Shown piece after piece: positions 53,414 to 62,806 of a DNA stretch of 64,000 nucleotides. Each line of letters starts with the position of its first letter. Within the stretch, counting starts at the first letter, position 1. Source of the DNA: UKL13-3 sp044353855 (GTDB taxonomy: Bacteria; Bacteroidota; Bacteroidia; UKL13-3); assembly GCA_044353855.1 (NCBI GenBank), contig JBILBF010000002.1, positions 620,001 to 684,000 on the forward strand, read 5' to 3'. The notes under the pieces were generated by a model. The model was not told where the DNA came from, did no database searches, and saw only the letters and a list, made by a program, of their open reading frames with translations. The translations under genes were made by a program, and so were the position numbers.

Positions 53414-53691
53414 TTAAAACTACGTTTACTTATTTTGTTTTGAGAAATATTACGTTGAAGGCTACATTTAAACCGATTGATATCGGAACTACGTTTTTTA
53501 GCATGTTTTTGAGATACTCCTTGATTTACTCTTTTACGCCAGAGCCTCCAACTACTGGGTTTTAACTCCTTGCGCATTAGTTGGATCACATCACGTTCGC
53601 TCAATCCAAACTGAAGTTTAATGACTTCAAAAGAGGTTCTATCCTCCCAAGCCATTTCTATTACCCTATCTATTTCTGATGCCAATAACAT
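53410..53691 (-). CDS. DUF2805 / TIGR03643 family protein
   Basis: From ATG 53691 (an upstream ATG at 53739 adds sixteen residues), the 93-residue basic protein reads ASEIDRVIEMAWEDRTSFEV, FGLSERDVIQLMRKELKPSSWRLWRKRV and ends with NRFKCSLQRNISQNKISKR. These are the conserved segments of the TIGR03643 family. The Arg/Lys-rich tail and predicted HTH-like helices suggest nucleic-acid binding; no role is known. Its usual partner, DUF2256, follows but is broken here. Confidence 0.85.
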   Translation of the reverse strand: MLLASEIDRVIEMAWEDRTSFEVIKLQFGLSERDVIQLMRKELKPSSWRLWRKRVNQGVSQKHAKKRSSDINRFKCSLQRNISQNKISKRSFK

Positions 53692-53872
53692 TTCATTCAA
53701 ACACTTACTCAACTGGTTTGTTTTAAAAATAGTGCACAAAAAAGTTGAAATTATAACTAAAAATAAAAAAATCGGATAAAGATGATCATCGAAAAACTGA
53801 AACTAAAAATAATATGAAGTTCATAAAAGTAAAAAAATCACAACAAAATAAGGTAGATTTAAAACTGAAATA

Positions 53873-54796
53873 ATGTCAACAATAATGAAAGCTATCATTG
53901 ATTTAGGAACAAATACATTTCATTTATTAATTGCCGAAATTAAAGCAGGAGCAATAGTAGAACACCGTAAAATTCAAATACCCGTAAAGATTGGAGAGGG
54001 AGGAATTAACCAACAACTTATTGCACCAGTAGCTTACCAAAGGGGGCTTGATGCCCTAAAAATATTTAGAGAATCATTATCCGAATTTGGAATTGAACAA
54101 GCAACAGCTTTTGCCACATCTGCTGTAAGAGATGCTCAAAATGGCGATTTATTTATTGCTGATGCCAAACAATTACACCAAATAGAAATCGTAACTATTA
54201 GTGGCGAAAAAGAAGCAGAACTCATATACAAAGGAGTTTCACACTCATTTAACTTACCTAACGAAAACGTATTGGTAATGGATATTGGAGGTGGAAGTGT
54301 GGAATTTATTATTGGGAAAAAAGATACCATACTTTGGAAAAAAAGTTATCCAATTGGAGCAGCTAGGCTTATTGACCGATTCCATAAAACCGACCCAATA
54401 AGCGATGAAGAACTTATTACATTGCAATCCTATTTAATACACAATATGAAAGAATTGCGCGATGCATTGCAATTATTTCCTGCAACTACTTTAATTGGTT
54501 CGGCTGGTTCATTTGAAACACTGGTTGAAGTATTAAAAAAAGATTTACAAATACCCCTTATAAACCTTGGCGAAACTGCTGATGAAATTCCACTAGAAGC
54601 TTTTTTATCTTTTTATGAAACAATTACTACCCGCAATGTTGCAGATAGAACCAAACTGCATGGCATGGCTGATTTTAGAGTAGAAATGATAGTAGTAGCT
54701 ACAATATTAATGGATGTAATTATCAAACGTTTCGATATACACAAACTTATTGCTTCCCACTATTCGCTTAAAGAAGGTGTTTTATATTCAATTTAA
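53873..54796 (+). CDS. Ppx/GppA-family phosphatase
   Basis: The 307-residue protein is an ASKHA-fold enzyme with IIDLGTNTFHLLIAEI (phosphate 1), ATSAVRDAQNGD, VLVMDIGGGSVEFIIGKK (phosphate 2) and AAR-IDRFHKTDPI. GSAGSFETLVEVL completes the set. Relatives hydrolyse polyphosphate or pppGpp. It has only the first two domains, without the C-terminal HD-like part of E. coli Ppx. The start could also be ATG 53885. It overlaps the convergent maf by 9 bases. Confidence 0.9.
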   Translation: MSTIMKAIIDLGTNTFHLLIAEIKAGAIVEHRKIQIPVKIGEGGINQQLIAPVAYQRGLDALKIFRESLSEFGIEQATAFATSAVRDAQNGDLFIADAKQLHQIEIVTISGEKEAELIYKGVSHSFNLPNENVLVMDIGGGSVEFIIGKKDTILWKKSYPIGAARLIDRFHKTDPISDEELITLQSYLIHNMKELRDALQLFPATTLIGSAGSFETLVEVLKKDLQIPLINLGETADEIPLEAFLSFYETITTRNVADRTKLHGMADFRVEMIVVATILMDVIIKRFDIHKLIASHYSLKEGVLYSI

Positions 54797-55360
54797 TTTC
54801 TTCAATTCATCATACAGCATACTTACTGGCAAGCCCATTACATTGTAAAAACATCCATCAATTTTTTGCACTGCTACATATCCAAACCAATCTTGTATGC
54901 CATAACTACCTGCTTTGTCAAAAGGCTTATAATTTTTAATGTAAAACCAAATCTCTTCATCGGTTAGCTTTTTAATGTATACTTCGCTACTTTCATAAAA
55001 CGAAACTAATTGGGTTGAAGTACGCAAACATACACCTGTAAAAACAGTATGATGGGTTCCACAAATTTCCGATAACATATCAAATGCTTCTTGCTCGCTT
55101 TCGGGTTTATTTAACACGTGATTGTTAACCCAAACAATGGTATCGGCTGTCAATAAAACTTCATTATCACTAATAATATCCGGAAATGCCAACGCTTTTT
55201 TATGGGCTAGGTATACAGGAATATCTTGAGCATAAATAGTATCCGGAAACGATTCATCTACCTCGTAAGTCCTCACTTCATATGGTAGTTCAAGCCCTTT
55301 AATTAACTCTTGCCTTCGGGGCGATTTGGAGGCTAAGATTATTTTTTTTTGACTCATCAT
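54788..55360 (-). CDS. maf: Maf-like nucleoside triphosphate pyrophosphatase
   Basis: Maf proteins hydrolyse dTTP, UTP or modified nucleotides to monophosphates. The 190-residue protein shows IILASKSPRRQELIKGL (phosphate-binding loop), VLLTADTIVWVNNHVLNKP (catalytic Asp) and THHTVFTGVCLRTS. NYKPFDKAGSYGIQDW follows in normal order. The nucleotide preference is not decided. It stands upstream of a gap before the Ldh-family gene on the same strand. Confidence 0.93.
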   Translation of the reverse strand: MMSQKKIILASKSPRRQELIKGLELPYEVRTYEVDESFPDTIYAQDIPVYLAHKKALAFPDIISDNEVLLTADTIVWVNNHVLNKPESEQEAFDMLSEICGTHHTVFTGVCLRTSTQLVSFYESSEVYIKKLTDEEIWFYIKNYKPFDKAGSYGIQDWFGYVAVQKIDGCFYNVMGLPVSMLYDELKKLN

Positions 55361-55402
55361 TCTTTTTTAAATCAAAAATTCATTCTGCTAACATATGTAA
55401 TA

Positions 55403-56473
55403 TTAAAATGCTATTCCCAGTTTATGTCCTAATTCTTTTAAATCGGCAACCACCAAATCATTTAATGGAATTCCATTTATTGTTCTCTCTTTTTCGGAGG
55501 CAAACTCTGGCTCACCTGGAATAATAACCGGATTAGTTTCTTCAATAGGTATGGCTGATTTAAAACGTTCGATCCAATTATCTATGTTGTTTTTAAACTC
55601 ATTGGCTGGTCTAAATGCATCAATACGCATTGCTCCAACAAAATGCCCAATGCCTTTACCTGGTTGGTTTTTTACAGGTTCTAAAAATGAAACAAATGGT
55701 GGAACCCAAGGGCCATAATTTGCTCCACTTAATACACCACACATCAAATCAACAATTGCGCTTAAACCAAAACCTTTATGTCCGGCTTTGGTATCACCAC
55801 TTCCAAGTGGTAATAATACTCCACCATCTTTTAATGCATTTGGATCATCTGTATTGTTTCCCATTTTGTCCATAATCCACCCATGAGGTATTTTTTTAGA
55901 AGCACGTTGTGCCAATTCTAATTTACCATTGGCTGCTGCCGATGTTGCTAAATCTATGACTATAGGCTGGTGTTTGCCAGCAGGAAAAACATAACAAATG
56001 GGATTGGTTCCAAGCATGCGTTCCTTGGAATGGGTTGGCGCTACAAGCGGACTTGCATTGGTCATTGCAATACCTATCATATCATGTTCTAAAGCCAACA
56101 TAGCATGGTAAGCAGCAATACCAAAATGATTTGAGTTTTGAATAGCAACCCAACCTGTACCAACTTGTTTTGCTTTTTCAATTGCTATGTGAATTGCTTT
56201 GGGAGCAATTGCCAAACCTAGTCCATTATCAGCATCTACAGTTGCAGTTGATGGTGTTTCGTGTATCACTTTCCAAATAGGATTCATATTGGCTCTCCCC
56301 GATTCGTGCAAACGAACATAACCACTCAAACGAGCAACTCCATGCGAATCAATGCCCCGCATATCAGCTTTTACCAATACATCTGCACACAATGTAGCAT
56401 CGACTTCATTCATGCCACATGTTAAAAACACTTGTTGTGTAAATGTATGCAGTTGCGATTTTGAAAAATTCAT
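55403..56473 (-). CDS. Ldh-family (malate/L-lactate/ureidoglycolate-type) NAD(P)-dependent dehydrogenase
   Basis: The 356-residue protein belongs to the type-2 malate/lactate dehydrogenase family (PF02615), unrelated to classical LDH. Motifs include ADMRGIDSHGVARLSGYV (catalytic His) and NSNHFGIAAYHAMLAL. MTNASPLVAPTHSKERMLGTNPI, then PIVIDLATSAAANGKLELAQR and GHKGFGLSAIVDLMCGVLSG follow. The 2-keto-acid substrate cannot be read from sequence. It is probably monocistronic. Confidence 0.9.
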   Translation of the reverse strand: MNFSKSQLHTFTQQVFLTCGMNEVDATLCADVLVKADMRGIDSHGVARLSGYVRLHESGRANMNPIWKVIHETPSTATVDADNGLGLAIAPKAIHIAIEKAKQVGTGWVAIQNSNHFGIAAYHAMLALEHDMIGIAMTNASPLVAPTHSKERMLGTNPICYVFPAGKHQPIVIDLATSAAANGKLELAQRASKKIPHGWIMDKMGNNTDDPNALKDGGVLLPLGSGDTKAGHKGFGLSAIVDLMCGVLSGANYGPWVPPFVSFLEPVKNQPGKGIGHFVGAMRIDAFRPANEFKNNIDNWIERFKSAIPIEETNPVIIPGEPEFASEKERTINGIPLNDLVVADLKELGHKLGIAF

Positions 56474-56551
56474 TTACTAAAAAAGTTAATACGTTGTATT
56501 ATTTAAAAAGATAGCACTACCTATTACAGCTAATAATTTAGGCACTATCAA

Positions 56552-57454
56552 TTATTTCCCATCCAATATAATGGGCGTATTTCCTTTGCCCATAATAATA
56601 ATTTTTGCATTGGGTGATTTGGCTAATTCCAAATTTGCCTTTATAGCTTCATATTGTAATTGTTTATCACCTAACCCTGTGCTAATAATTCGCTGATAGT
56701 CTGCTATACCCTGAGCTTCTACTCTTTTACGTTCAGCTTCTTGTTTTTCTTTTTGCAATACAAACTGCATTTTTTGTGCATCTTGTTCTGCATTAATTTT
56801 TGATTCAATGGTAGCTTTTACTGAAATAGGAAGCGTGATATTCCTTACTAATAATTGCTCAAGTACTAACCCTCTTAATTTAAAATCAGTTTCTATACTT
56901 TTGAATATTCGTGTTTGAAATTCATCTCGCTTGGAAGAATATAAAGCAACTGCATCATAATAAACAGCATTATCTCTAATCTTGGTTCGGGTTAGTGGGC
57001 GTACAATTTTATCAGTATAATCTGCCCCCGTTTCACGCAACAATCGCGGAGCTTCACTTGGAACCAATCGGTACAAAACAGTTAGGTCAATTGTAACCTC
57101 TAAGCCATCGGCAGCCAATACTCTAATGGCATCATCACCCGATTGGTTGCCTTCATCATGCACACCACTCATAGTATAATTTTGGGTTTTTACATCTAAT
57201 GTTTTAACATCAACTAATGGATTAACAAAATTTAATCCACTACTTAAAATATCGTCTTCTACTTTACCAAACAAAACTTTAACTCCAACTTGGCCAGCAT
57301 CAATTTGTTTGAAACAAGAAGTAGCTACTCCTATTACTACTAACAGTAAACCCACACTCCGAACGATGGGTGTTAGTTTTTTTGTTTGATCATTTTTTGA
57401 AAGAGCAACTGCACTTATAACAAGAGTAATAACTCCGAGAATTAGTAGAAACAT
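56552..57454 (-). CDS. Prohibitin/SPFH-domain membrane protein
   Basis: The 300-residue protein has N-terminal hydrophobic helices (about 1-20 and 31-48). An SPFH domain follows with QIDAGQVGVKVLFGKVEDDILSSG, VDLTVLYRLV-like strands and LRETGADYTDKIVRPL. A coiled-coil with INAEQDAQKMQFVLQKEKQEAERKRVEAQGIADYQRII ends it. This fits prohibitin-type scaffolds that form large rings and restrain FtsH-like proteases. The substrate-facing partner is not encoded nearby. It lies 78 bases upstream of the Ldh gene. Confidence 0.9.
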   Translation of the reverse strand: MFLLILGVITLVISAVALSKNDQTKKLTPIVRSVGLLLVVIGVATSCFKQIDAGQVGVKVLFGKVEDDILSSGLNFVNPLVDVKTLDVKTQNYTMSGVHDEGNQSGDDAIRVLAADGLEVTIDLTVLYRLVPSEAPRLLRETGADYTDKIVRPLTRTKIRDNAVYYDAVALYSSKRDEFQTRIFKSIETDFKLRGLVLEQLLVRNITLPISVKATIESKINAEQDAQKMQFVLQKEKQEAERKRVEAQGIADYQRIISTGLGDKQLQYEAIKANLELAKSPNAKIIIMGKGNTPIILDGK

Positions 57455-57557
57455 AATTTTATTGGTTTAGGGTTAATTTTTTATGGAAGATAATGTGATT
57501 AAAATAATTATGCTTATAAGTTGAACTCCACTTGTATACAGTATCAAAATTAAACTT

Positions 57558-58277
57558 TTATAACCCTTGAGCTAATACATCAGCTATATGCATTGATTTG
57601 ATAGACAATCCCCTTTTTTTGATAACACTATCAATTTGAAGTAAACAAGAATAATCGGTCGAGATAACATAATGAGCTCCTGTTGCTAAAATATTCTCGA
57701 TTTTTTGCTCTGCCATACTTACCGAAATTGCTTCATTTTTTACCGCAAAACTTCCGCCAAATCCACAACATGTTTCACAATCATTCATTTCAATAAGTTC
57801 TAAACCTTTTACATTCTTCAGTAATTCTCTTGGCTGGTCTTTTATGTTACATTCGCGTAACGCACTGCATGAATCATGGTAAGTTGCTTTGCCAAATAAG
57901 CTCGAACCAAAATCTGTTTGTTTCATTACATCCACTAAAAACTCGCTTAGTTCAAATGTTTTTTTGGTAAGTTGTTTAAATTTATTGTGATAGGAAGAAT
58001 TTTGAAACAATAAATCATAAGAATTACGCATCATTCCAACACATGAACCTGCAGGACATACTAAATTTCTATTTGGATCAAACTCGCGCAATAATTTTTC
58101 GGCAACTTCGCGTGCATCATTCCAATGTCCAGCATTAAAGGCAGCTTGTCCACAACAGGTTTGTTCTACATTATAATTTACTTGGCAACCAGCTTTTTCC
58201 AGAACTTTAATCATATTAAAAGCGGTTTCAGGTCTAAGCTGATCAATAAAACAAGGAATAAATAGATCTACTTTCAT
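57558..58277 (-). CDS. (Fe-S)-binding protein, LutA/YkgE type
   Basis: The 239-residue protein has two CCG repeats: EQTCCGQAAFNAGHW near residue 40 and CETCCGFGGSFAVKNEAIS near 168. Each ends a region with VCPAGSCVGMM and TYHDSCSALRECN. This is the cysteine-rich domain of LutA, a part of lactate oxidation in many bacteria. LutB and LutC are not adjacent, so the partner is unknown. One base separates it from the transporter gene upstream, which suggests co-transcription. Confidence 0.9.
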   Translation of the reverse strand: MKVDLFIPCFIDQLRPETAFNMIKVLEKAGCQVNYNVEQTCCGQAAFNAGHWNDAREVAEKLLREFDPNRNLVCPAGSCVGMMRNSYDLLFQNSSYHNKFKQLTKKTFELSEFLVDVMKQTDFGSSLFGKATYHDSCSALRECNIKDQPRELLKNVKGLELIEMNDCETCCGFGGSFAVKNEAISVSMAEQKIENILATGAHYVISTDYSCLLQIDSVIKKRGLSIKSMHIADVLAQGL

Positions 58278-58278
58278 T

Positions 58279-59697
58279 TTATGGATGCAAGGTTTTGAAA
58301 TTTTTGATTCGAGCTATAAAAAACAAACCAATAATAAAATATAGTGCCAATGCCAATATTGAAGCTCGCATATTTCCTGTAAGTTGTAATAAAATCCCAT
58401 AACTAAAAGTTCCTAACACAACTGCGAACTTTTCACTAATATCATAAAAACTAAAGTAAGATGCATGATTAGGTGTTTCATCAGGAATTATTTTTGCGTA
58501 AGTAGATCGAAACATAGATTGAATACCTCCCATCACAAAACCAACTACCATAGCCAATCCATAAAATTGATTTGCAGTCGTAATATTGAAAGCATAGGCA
58601 CAAATTCCAATCCAAATCATGATCATACTAATAAGAGTATAAATATTACCCATACGTGCAGAAACTCTTGCAAATAACCAAGCACCAACAATTGCTACCA
58701 ACTGTATAATTAGTACTGTAACAATTAACTCTGCCGTTTTTAGATGCAATTCTTGTGAGCCAAAAATAGTAGCTACATACATAACTGTTTGTAAACCCAT
58801 ACTTGTAAAAAAGAACCCCCACAAATAGCGTTTAATATGGCTGTGGCTATTACTGGTGTTTATTTCAAACCACACTTTTTTTAATTCATTAAATCCATTA
58901 GCCAAAGGATTTTTTAATTTTTGTTTGAGTGCCTTTCCATCAGGCAAATATTTAAAGGGTATTTGAGCCCAGCCTGCCCACCATAATCCAACAGTAACAA
59001 AAGATAATCGAGTGGCAATTCCTTCATAATAACTTTTGGCTTGCTTAAATGCTTCATCAGCATTGATATTGTTTGACGTTGCCAATAAATCTTGAGCTTT
59101 TGTTTCAATGGGAAAAAACCATTCAGGTTTCAGGATCAAAACCAAATCAAAAACCAATAATAATACACTCCCGATATACCCCATTGAAAAACCTTTTGCA
59201 CTTACCCTATCAAACTGATCTTCGCTTGCTATTTCAGGCAAAAATGCATTGTAATAAACAAGACTTCCTCCAAAACCAACTAATGCTATCACAAACAATG
59301 TTAATCCTAAATACACATTAGAAGCAGTGAAAAAATACAACAACACACATGCTGATGCTCCAATGTAGCAAAATAATTTAAGAAAGGTTTTTTTATTTCC
59401 TCTAGCATCAGCAATACCCGAAAGTAATGGTGTTAAAAGTGTAACCAACAAAAAACCCAATGATAATGCATACGAATAAAGTGCACTGTTCAAAATGTTG
59501 TATCCAAAAAAATCAACATAAAAAGGGCCAGCAACGTCACTTCCAAATGAAATTGCTGCTTGTTTGCTCATCGCTTCATAATAAGGAGGAAAAATTGCAG
59601 TAGCTATCGTTAATGAAAACACTGAATTTGCCCAATCATAAAGTGCCCATGCATTAATGGTTTTTTTATCATTAATCGAATTACTCATTGCATGCAA
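58279..59697 (-). CDS. MFS transporter (UMF1/Atg22-like)
   Basis: The 472-residue protein has about 12 hydrophobic helices. INAWALYDWANSVFSLTIATAIFPPYY at the N-terminus is typical of the UMF1/Atg22 branch of the major facilitator superfamily. LSGIADARGNKKTFLKLF is the loop 2-3 MFS motif, and GGIQSMFRSTYAKIIPDE is seen in the second half. Yeast Atg22 exports amino acids; the bacterial substrate is unknown. It leads into the LutA-like gene. Confidence 0.88.
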   Translation of the reverse strand: MHAMSNSINDKKTINAWALYDWANSVFSLTIATAIFPPYYEAMSKQAAISFGSDVAGPFYVDFFGYNILNSALYSYALSLGFLLVTLLTPLLSGIADARGNKKTFLKLFCYIGASACVLLYFFTASNVYLGLTLFVIALVGFGGSLVYYNAFLPEIASEDQFDRVSAKGFSMGYIGSVLLLVFDLVLILKPEWFFPIETKAQDLLATSNNINADEAFKQAKSYYEGIATRLSFVTVGLWWAGWAQIPFKYLPDGKALKQKLKNPLANGFNELKKVWFEINTSNSHSHIKRYLWGFFFTSMGLQTVMYVATIFGSQELHLKTAELIVTVLIIQLVAIVGAWLFARVSARMGNIYTLISMIMIWIGICAYAFNITTANQFYGLAMVVGFVMGGIQSMFRSTYAKIIPDETPNHASYFSFYDISEKFAVVLGTFSYGILLQLTGNMRASILALALYFIIGLFFIARIKNFKTLHP

Positions 59698-59812
59698 ATT
59701 ATACCAAAAGCTTTAACAAAAACTATGTGTGCTAAAATGGTGGAAAACTCTCTTTATTTGTCTGTTTTAACCTCATCTTAATCTTACAATTTCTAGTATC
59801 TCACTTAAACAT

Positions 59813-59846
59813 AAAAAAAACGCATACATAAACTGCATGCGTTTGT
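59813..59846 (-). terminator. Terminator after clpX
   Basis: AAACGCAT pairs with ATGCGTTT over an 11-base loop, with a run of T residues on the minus strand, 24 bases past the clpX stop. Confidence 0.75.
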
Positions 59847-59869
59847 ACTACCAAAATATGGTTTAATTT

Positions 59870-61111
59870 TTAAGCTGCTCTTAAACTTTTTAATTTTAAT
59901 TGATCTATCCGTTTATTTGCTTCACCCAATGTTACATGTAATTTACTTACTCCTTTTGTTGAAGGCATATCATACATATAATCCATCATAACTGCTTCAC
60001 AAATACTCCTTAATCCTCTAGCGCCTAATTTAAATTCGAAAGCTTTATCAACAATTAGATTTAACACTTCATCATCAATTGTTAAAGCAATACCTTCCAT
60101 CTCAAACATGGCAATGTATTGTTTAATCAATGCATTTTTAGGTCTGGTTAAAATATTATGCAATGCATCTTTATCAAGAGGATTGAGGTGGCACAAAATG
60201 GGCATACGACCAATAATTTCTGGTATTAAACCGAAACTGCGCAAATCAGCAGGTGATATATATTGTAAATAATTTACATCGGCACTGGTATCTATATCGG
60301 TTCCGTTGGTATTAAATCCAATTGCTTGTGTTTGCAATCTTCGAGCTATCATTTTATCAATTCCTTCAAATGCACCACCACATATAAATAAGATATTTTC
60401 AGTGTTTATTTGTACCATTTTTTGTTCAGGGTGCTTTCGTCCTCCTTGAGGAGGAACATTAGCAATTGTCCCTTCTAAAATTTTCAATAATGCTTGTTGA
60501 ACACCCTCTCCGCTTACATCTCGTGTTATACTTGGATTATCGCTTTTCCGTGAAATTTTGTCAATTTCATCTACGTATACAATACCTTTTTCTGCTGCTG
60601 CTACATCATAATTGGCCGCTTGCAACAAGCGCGATAAAATACTCTCAACATCTTCTCCTACATAACCAGCTTCGGTTAATACCGTAGCATCTGCTATACA
60701 AAAAGGAACCTTCAGTATTTTCGCTAAAGTTTTTGCAAGCAATGTTTTACCCGTCCCAGTTTCTCCTACCATCAAAATATTTGATTTTTCCAAATCAACT
60801 TCAGATGCATTTTTTTGATAACGTAAACGTTTGAAATGATTATAAACGGCTACAGATAATACTCTTTTAGCCTCATCTTGACCAATAACATATTGATCCA
60901 AATGTAACTTAATTTCTACCGGCTTTAAATCAGTGTATTCTACAACAGCTGAATGTTCTCCTTCCGATTTGTAATTTTCATGCACAATTTTATAGGCTTG
61001 ATCTATACATTGATCGCAGATATATGCAGAAACTCCTGATATCAATAAATTAACCTCTGTTTTCCCCTTACCACAAAACGAACAAGGAACTTCCTTCACA
61101 CTTTTAGCCAT
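59870..61111 (-). CDS. clpX: ClpXP protease ATPase subunit ClpX
   Basis: ClpX unfolds tagged proteins and feeds ClpP. The 413-residue protein has the N-terminal zinc domain (CSFCGKGK then YICDQCID) and Walker A LMVGETGTGKTLLAKTLA. KGIVYVDEIDKISRKS is Walker B, DVSGEGVQQALLKILEGT the pore-region helix. ICGGAFEGIDKMIARRL follows, then LGARGLRSICEAVM as sensor 2. Normal length. It overlaps the clpP stop by one base (TAATG), so the two are coupled. Confidence 0.97.
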   Translation of the reverse strand: MAKSVKEVPCSFCGKGKTEVNLLISGVSAYICDQCIDQAYKIVHENYKSEGEHSAVVEYTDLKPVEIKLHLDQYVIGQDEAKRVLSVAVYNHFKRLRYQKNASEVDLEKSNILMVGETGTGKTLLAKTLAKILKVPFCIADATVLTEAGYVGEDVESILSRLLQAANYDVAAAEKGIVYVDEIDKISRKSDNPSITRDVSGEGVQQALLKILEGTIANVPPQGGRKHPEQKMVQINTENILFICGGAFEGIDKMIARRLQTQAIGFNTNGTDIDTSADVNYLQYISPADLRSFGLIPEIIGRMPILCHLNPLDKDALHNILTRPKNALIKQYIAMFEMEGIALTIDDEVLNLIVDKAFEFKLGARGLRSICEAVMMDYMYDMPSTKGVSKLHVTLGEANKRIDQLKLKSLRAA

Positions 61112-61800
61112 TATTTTTTTTCTACAGGTTTATTTTTTACCAATACATCATCAATCATTCCATATGATTTTGCTTCTTCAGCAATCATCCAGTAATCACG
61201 ATCACTGTCCGCTTGAACTTTATCATAAGGCTGTCCAGTATGTGTAGCTATAATATCGTATAACTCTTTTTTCAATTTTTGAATTTCACGAGCCGTAATT
61301 TCAATGTCAGATGCTTGACCTTGGGCACCGCCTAAGGGTTGATGAATCATCACGCGAGCATGACGTAATGCAGTACGTTTACCAGCAGCACCTGCACATA
61401 ATAACACTGCCCCCATGGATGCCGCCAACCCTGTACAAATTGTTGCAACATCTGGGTTAACCCATTGCATGGTATCATAAATACCTAAACCTGCATACAC
61501 CGAACCTCCAGGAGAATTTATATACATTTGAATATCTCTACGAGCATCTTGAGAATCCAAAAACAACAATTGAGCTTGGATAATATTAGCCACGTAATCA
61601 TCAATAGGCATTCCTAAAAAAATAATACGATCGGCCATTAACCGAGAGAAAACATCAATCTCTCTAAAATTCATTGGGCGCTCTTCGATGACAGTTCGTG
61701 TCATATCTTGAATAGTGCTCTCAATGTAAGTATCAACTTTCATACTGCTAATACCATGGTGCTTTATAGCATACTTTCTAAATTCTTTTCCGTCTATCAT
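61111..61800 (-). CDS. clpP: ATP-dependent Clp protease proteolytic subunit
   Basis: The 229-residue serine protease has the catalytic triad context: TGLAASMGAVLLCAG with Ser, RVMIHQPLGGAQGQASDIEI with His, and an Asp in the usual place near TQ/AD-like DRDYWM (PYDKVQADSDRDYWM). The N-terminal extension (about 30 residues) is longer than in E. coli. It forms a 14-mer barrel with ClpX. A good promoter lies about 60 bases upstream. Confidence 0.96.
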   Translation of the reverse strand: MIDGKEFRKYAIKHHGISSMKVDTYIESTIQDMTRTVIEERPMNFREIDVFSRLMADRIIFLGMPIDDYVANIIQAQLLFLDSQDARRDIQMYINSPGGSVYAGLGIYDTMQWVNPDVATICTGLAASMGAVLLCAGAAGKRTALRHARVMIHQPLGGAQGQASDIEITAREIQKLKKELYDIIATHTGQPYDKVQADSDRDYWMIAEEAKSYGMIDDVLVKNKPVEKK

Positions 61801-61857
61801 ATTATCTTAAGTTTATGTCAAAAATAACAATTGATTGCTTGGTGTCAATAGTTTTGC

Positions 61858-61887
61858 CAAATATATATTAATGACAGAAGGGCGCAA
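61858..61887 (-). promoter_or_regulatory. Bacteroidota-type promoter of clpP-clpX
   Basis: On the minus strand CTTG (TTG at 61887-61885) is followed after 19 bases by TATATTTG (61865-61858), a full TAnnTTTG match. The spacing equals that of the tRNA-Leu promoter. Confidence 0.7.
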
Positions 61888-61898
61888 GTAAAAGACAT

Positions 61899-61932
61899 AA
61901 AAAAACCCCAAACGAAGTTGGGGTTTTTTAAA
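61899..61932 (-). terminator. Terminator after gldN
   Basis: AAAAACCCCAA pairs with TTGGGGTTTTTT over a short loop, 17 bases past the gldN stop, and can work both ways. Confidence 0.8.
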
Positions 61933-61948
61933 AAAATACTGTTTAGTA

Positions 61949-62806
61949 TTAATATTCCCAAACATCATGTTCCATTTCGAACAAGGTGTTTTTAATTTTT
62001 TCAGATTCCAATAAAGCAGCTACTTTATTGTCTTTAAATTCTTCATAATCTTTTATACGGTTATCGTATTGATTTGATTCTTTTGTAATATAACTACTAA
62101 ACATACGTTGTTCAAACCAATCATCAAACGTTAATCGAGCAGCATCATTTTGGCGATTGAACACTTCCATTCCTACCATAATTTCACGCAAGTCATATTG
62201 GTCTGCATCATCAGGAGAACGATGGTATTTTAACACACACAAATCTTGCTCTCCTAATTCCAATCCGCCAACTTTGGGGCTAAATTGAGGTGCGATAGCA
62301 ATAATACGTACATACATTCTAGATTCTTTTTTATCAAAAATCCAATCTTCTAGAATTCTGTATTTTTTTATTTTTTCGTCAGGATGAAATTCAGATGGAA
62401 TGGTATCCAAACGTGTAATTGTTGGGTCATTAGGATCTATTGGGGTTTCAACATAATCGGTATCTGTACCTTTACCCGAAAACTCTTCAATAGTCATTAC
62501 TGAATTTAATGAATCATCAGTATAAGGTATAAGTTTTCCATCTTTTACGGCATTGTATAAAATCAGACTTAATGGATTTTTTGGCCAATTCATACACTGA
62601 TTTTGTTTTTCGCGAACGTCTACAATACGTGTAATACGTTTAGCCCAAAACACATCTGCTTCACGCAAATAAGGCCAAGCAACGACTTTTCGTTCTTGCA
62701 CTGCCTGACGCGTGTAGATAAAATCATCATATACACCTTGCGCTTTTACCGTAGATAAAAAGCTACAAATAACAGCAATAAGAAATACTACTTTTTTCAT
62801 ATCCAT
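61949..62806 (-). CDS. gldN: Gliding motility / type IX secretion protein GldN (PorN)
   Basis: GldN is a periplasmic part of the T9SS ring and motor complex. The 285-residue protein has a signal peptide (MKKVVFLIAVICSFLSTVKAQ). Next come VVAWPYLREADVFWAKRITRIVDVREKQN, PLSLILYNAVKDGKL and RILEDWIFDKKESRMYVRII. IAPQFSPKVGGLELGEQDLC and ARLTFDDWFEQRMFSSYI close it. These are the strongest GldN segments. The start ATG is at 62806, or 62800 if the second Met is used. It follows gldM without a gap and is the last gene of that operon. Confidence 0.95.
   Translation of the reverse strand: MDMKKVVFLIAVICSFLSTVKAQGVYDDFIYTRQAVQERKVVAWPYLREADVFWAKRITRIVDVREKQNQCMNWPKNPLSLILYNAVKDGKLIPYTDDSLNSVMTIEEFSGKGTDTDYVETPIDPNDPTITRLDTIPSEFHPDEKIKKYRILEDWIFDKKESRMYVRIIAIAPQFSPKVGGLELGEQDLCVLKYHRSPDDADQYDLREIMVGMEVFNRQNDAARLTFDDWFEQRMFSSYITKESNQYDNRIKDYEEFKDNKVAALLESEKIKNTLFEMEHDVWEY

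Noticed and set aside
53740..53872. Small gene in the gap before the Ppx/GppA gene
   Set aside because: Only AT-rich sequence with frequent stops in all frames; nothing supports a gene.
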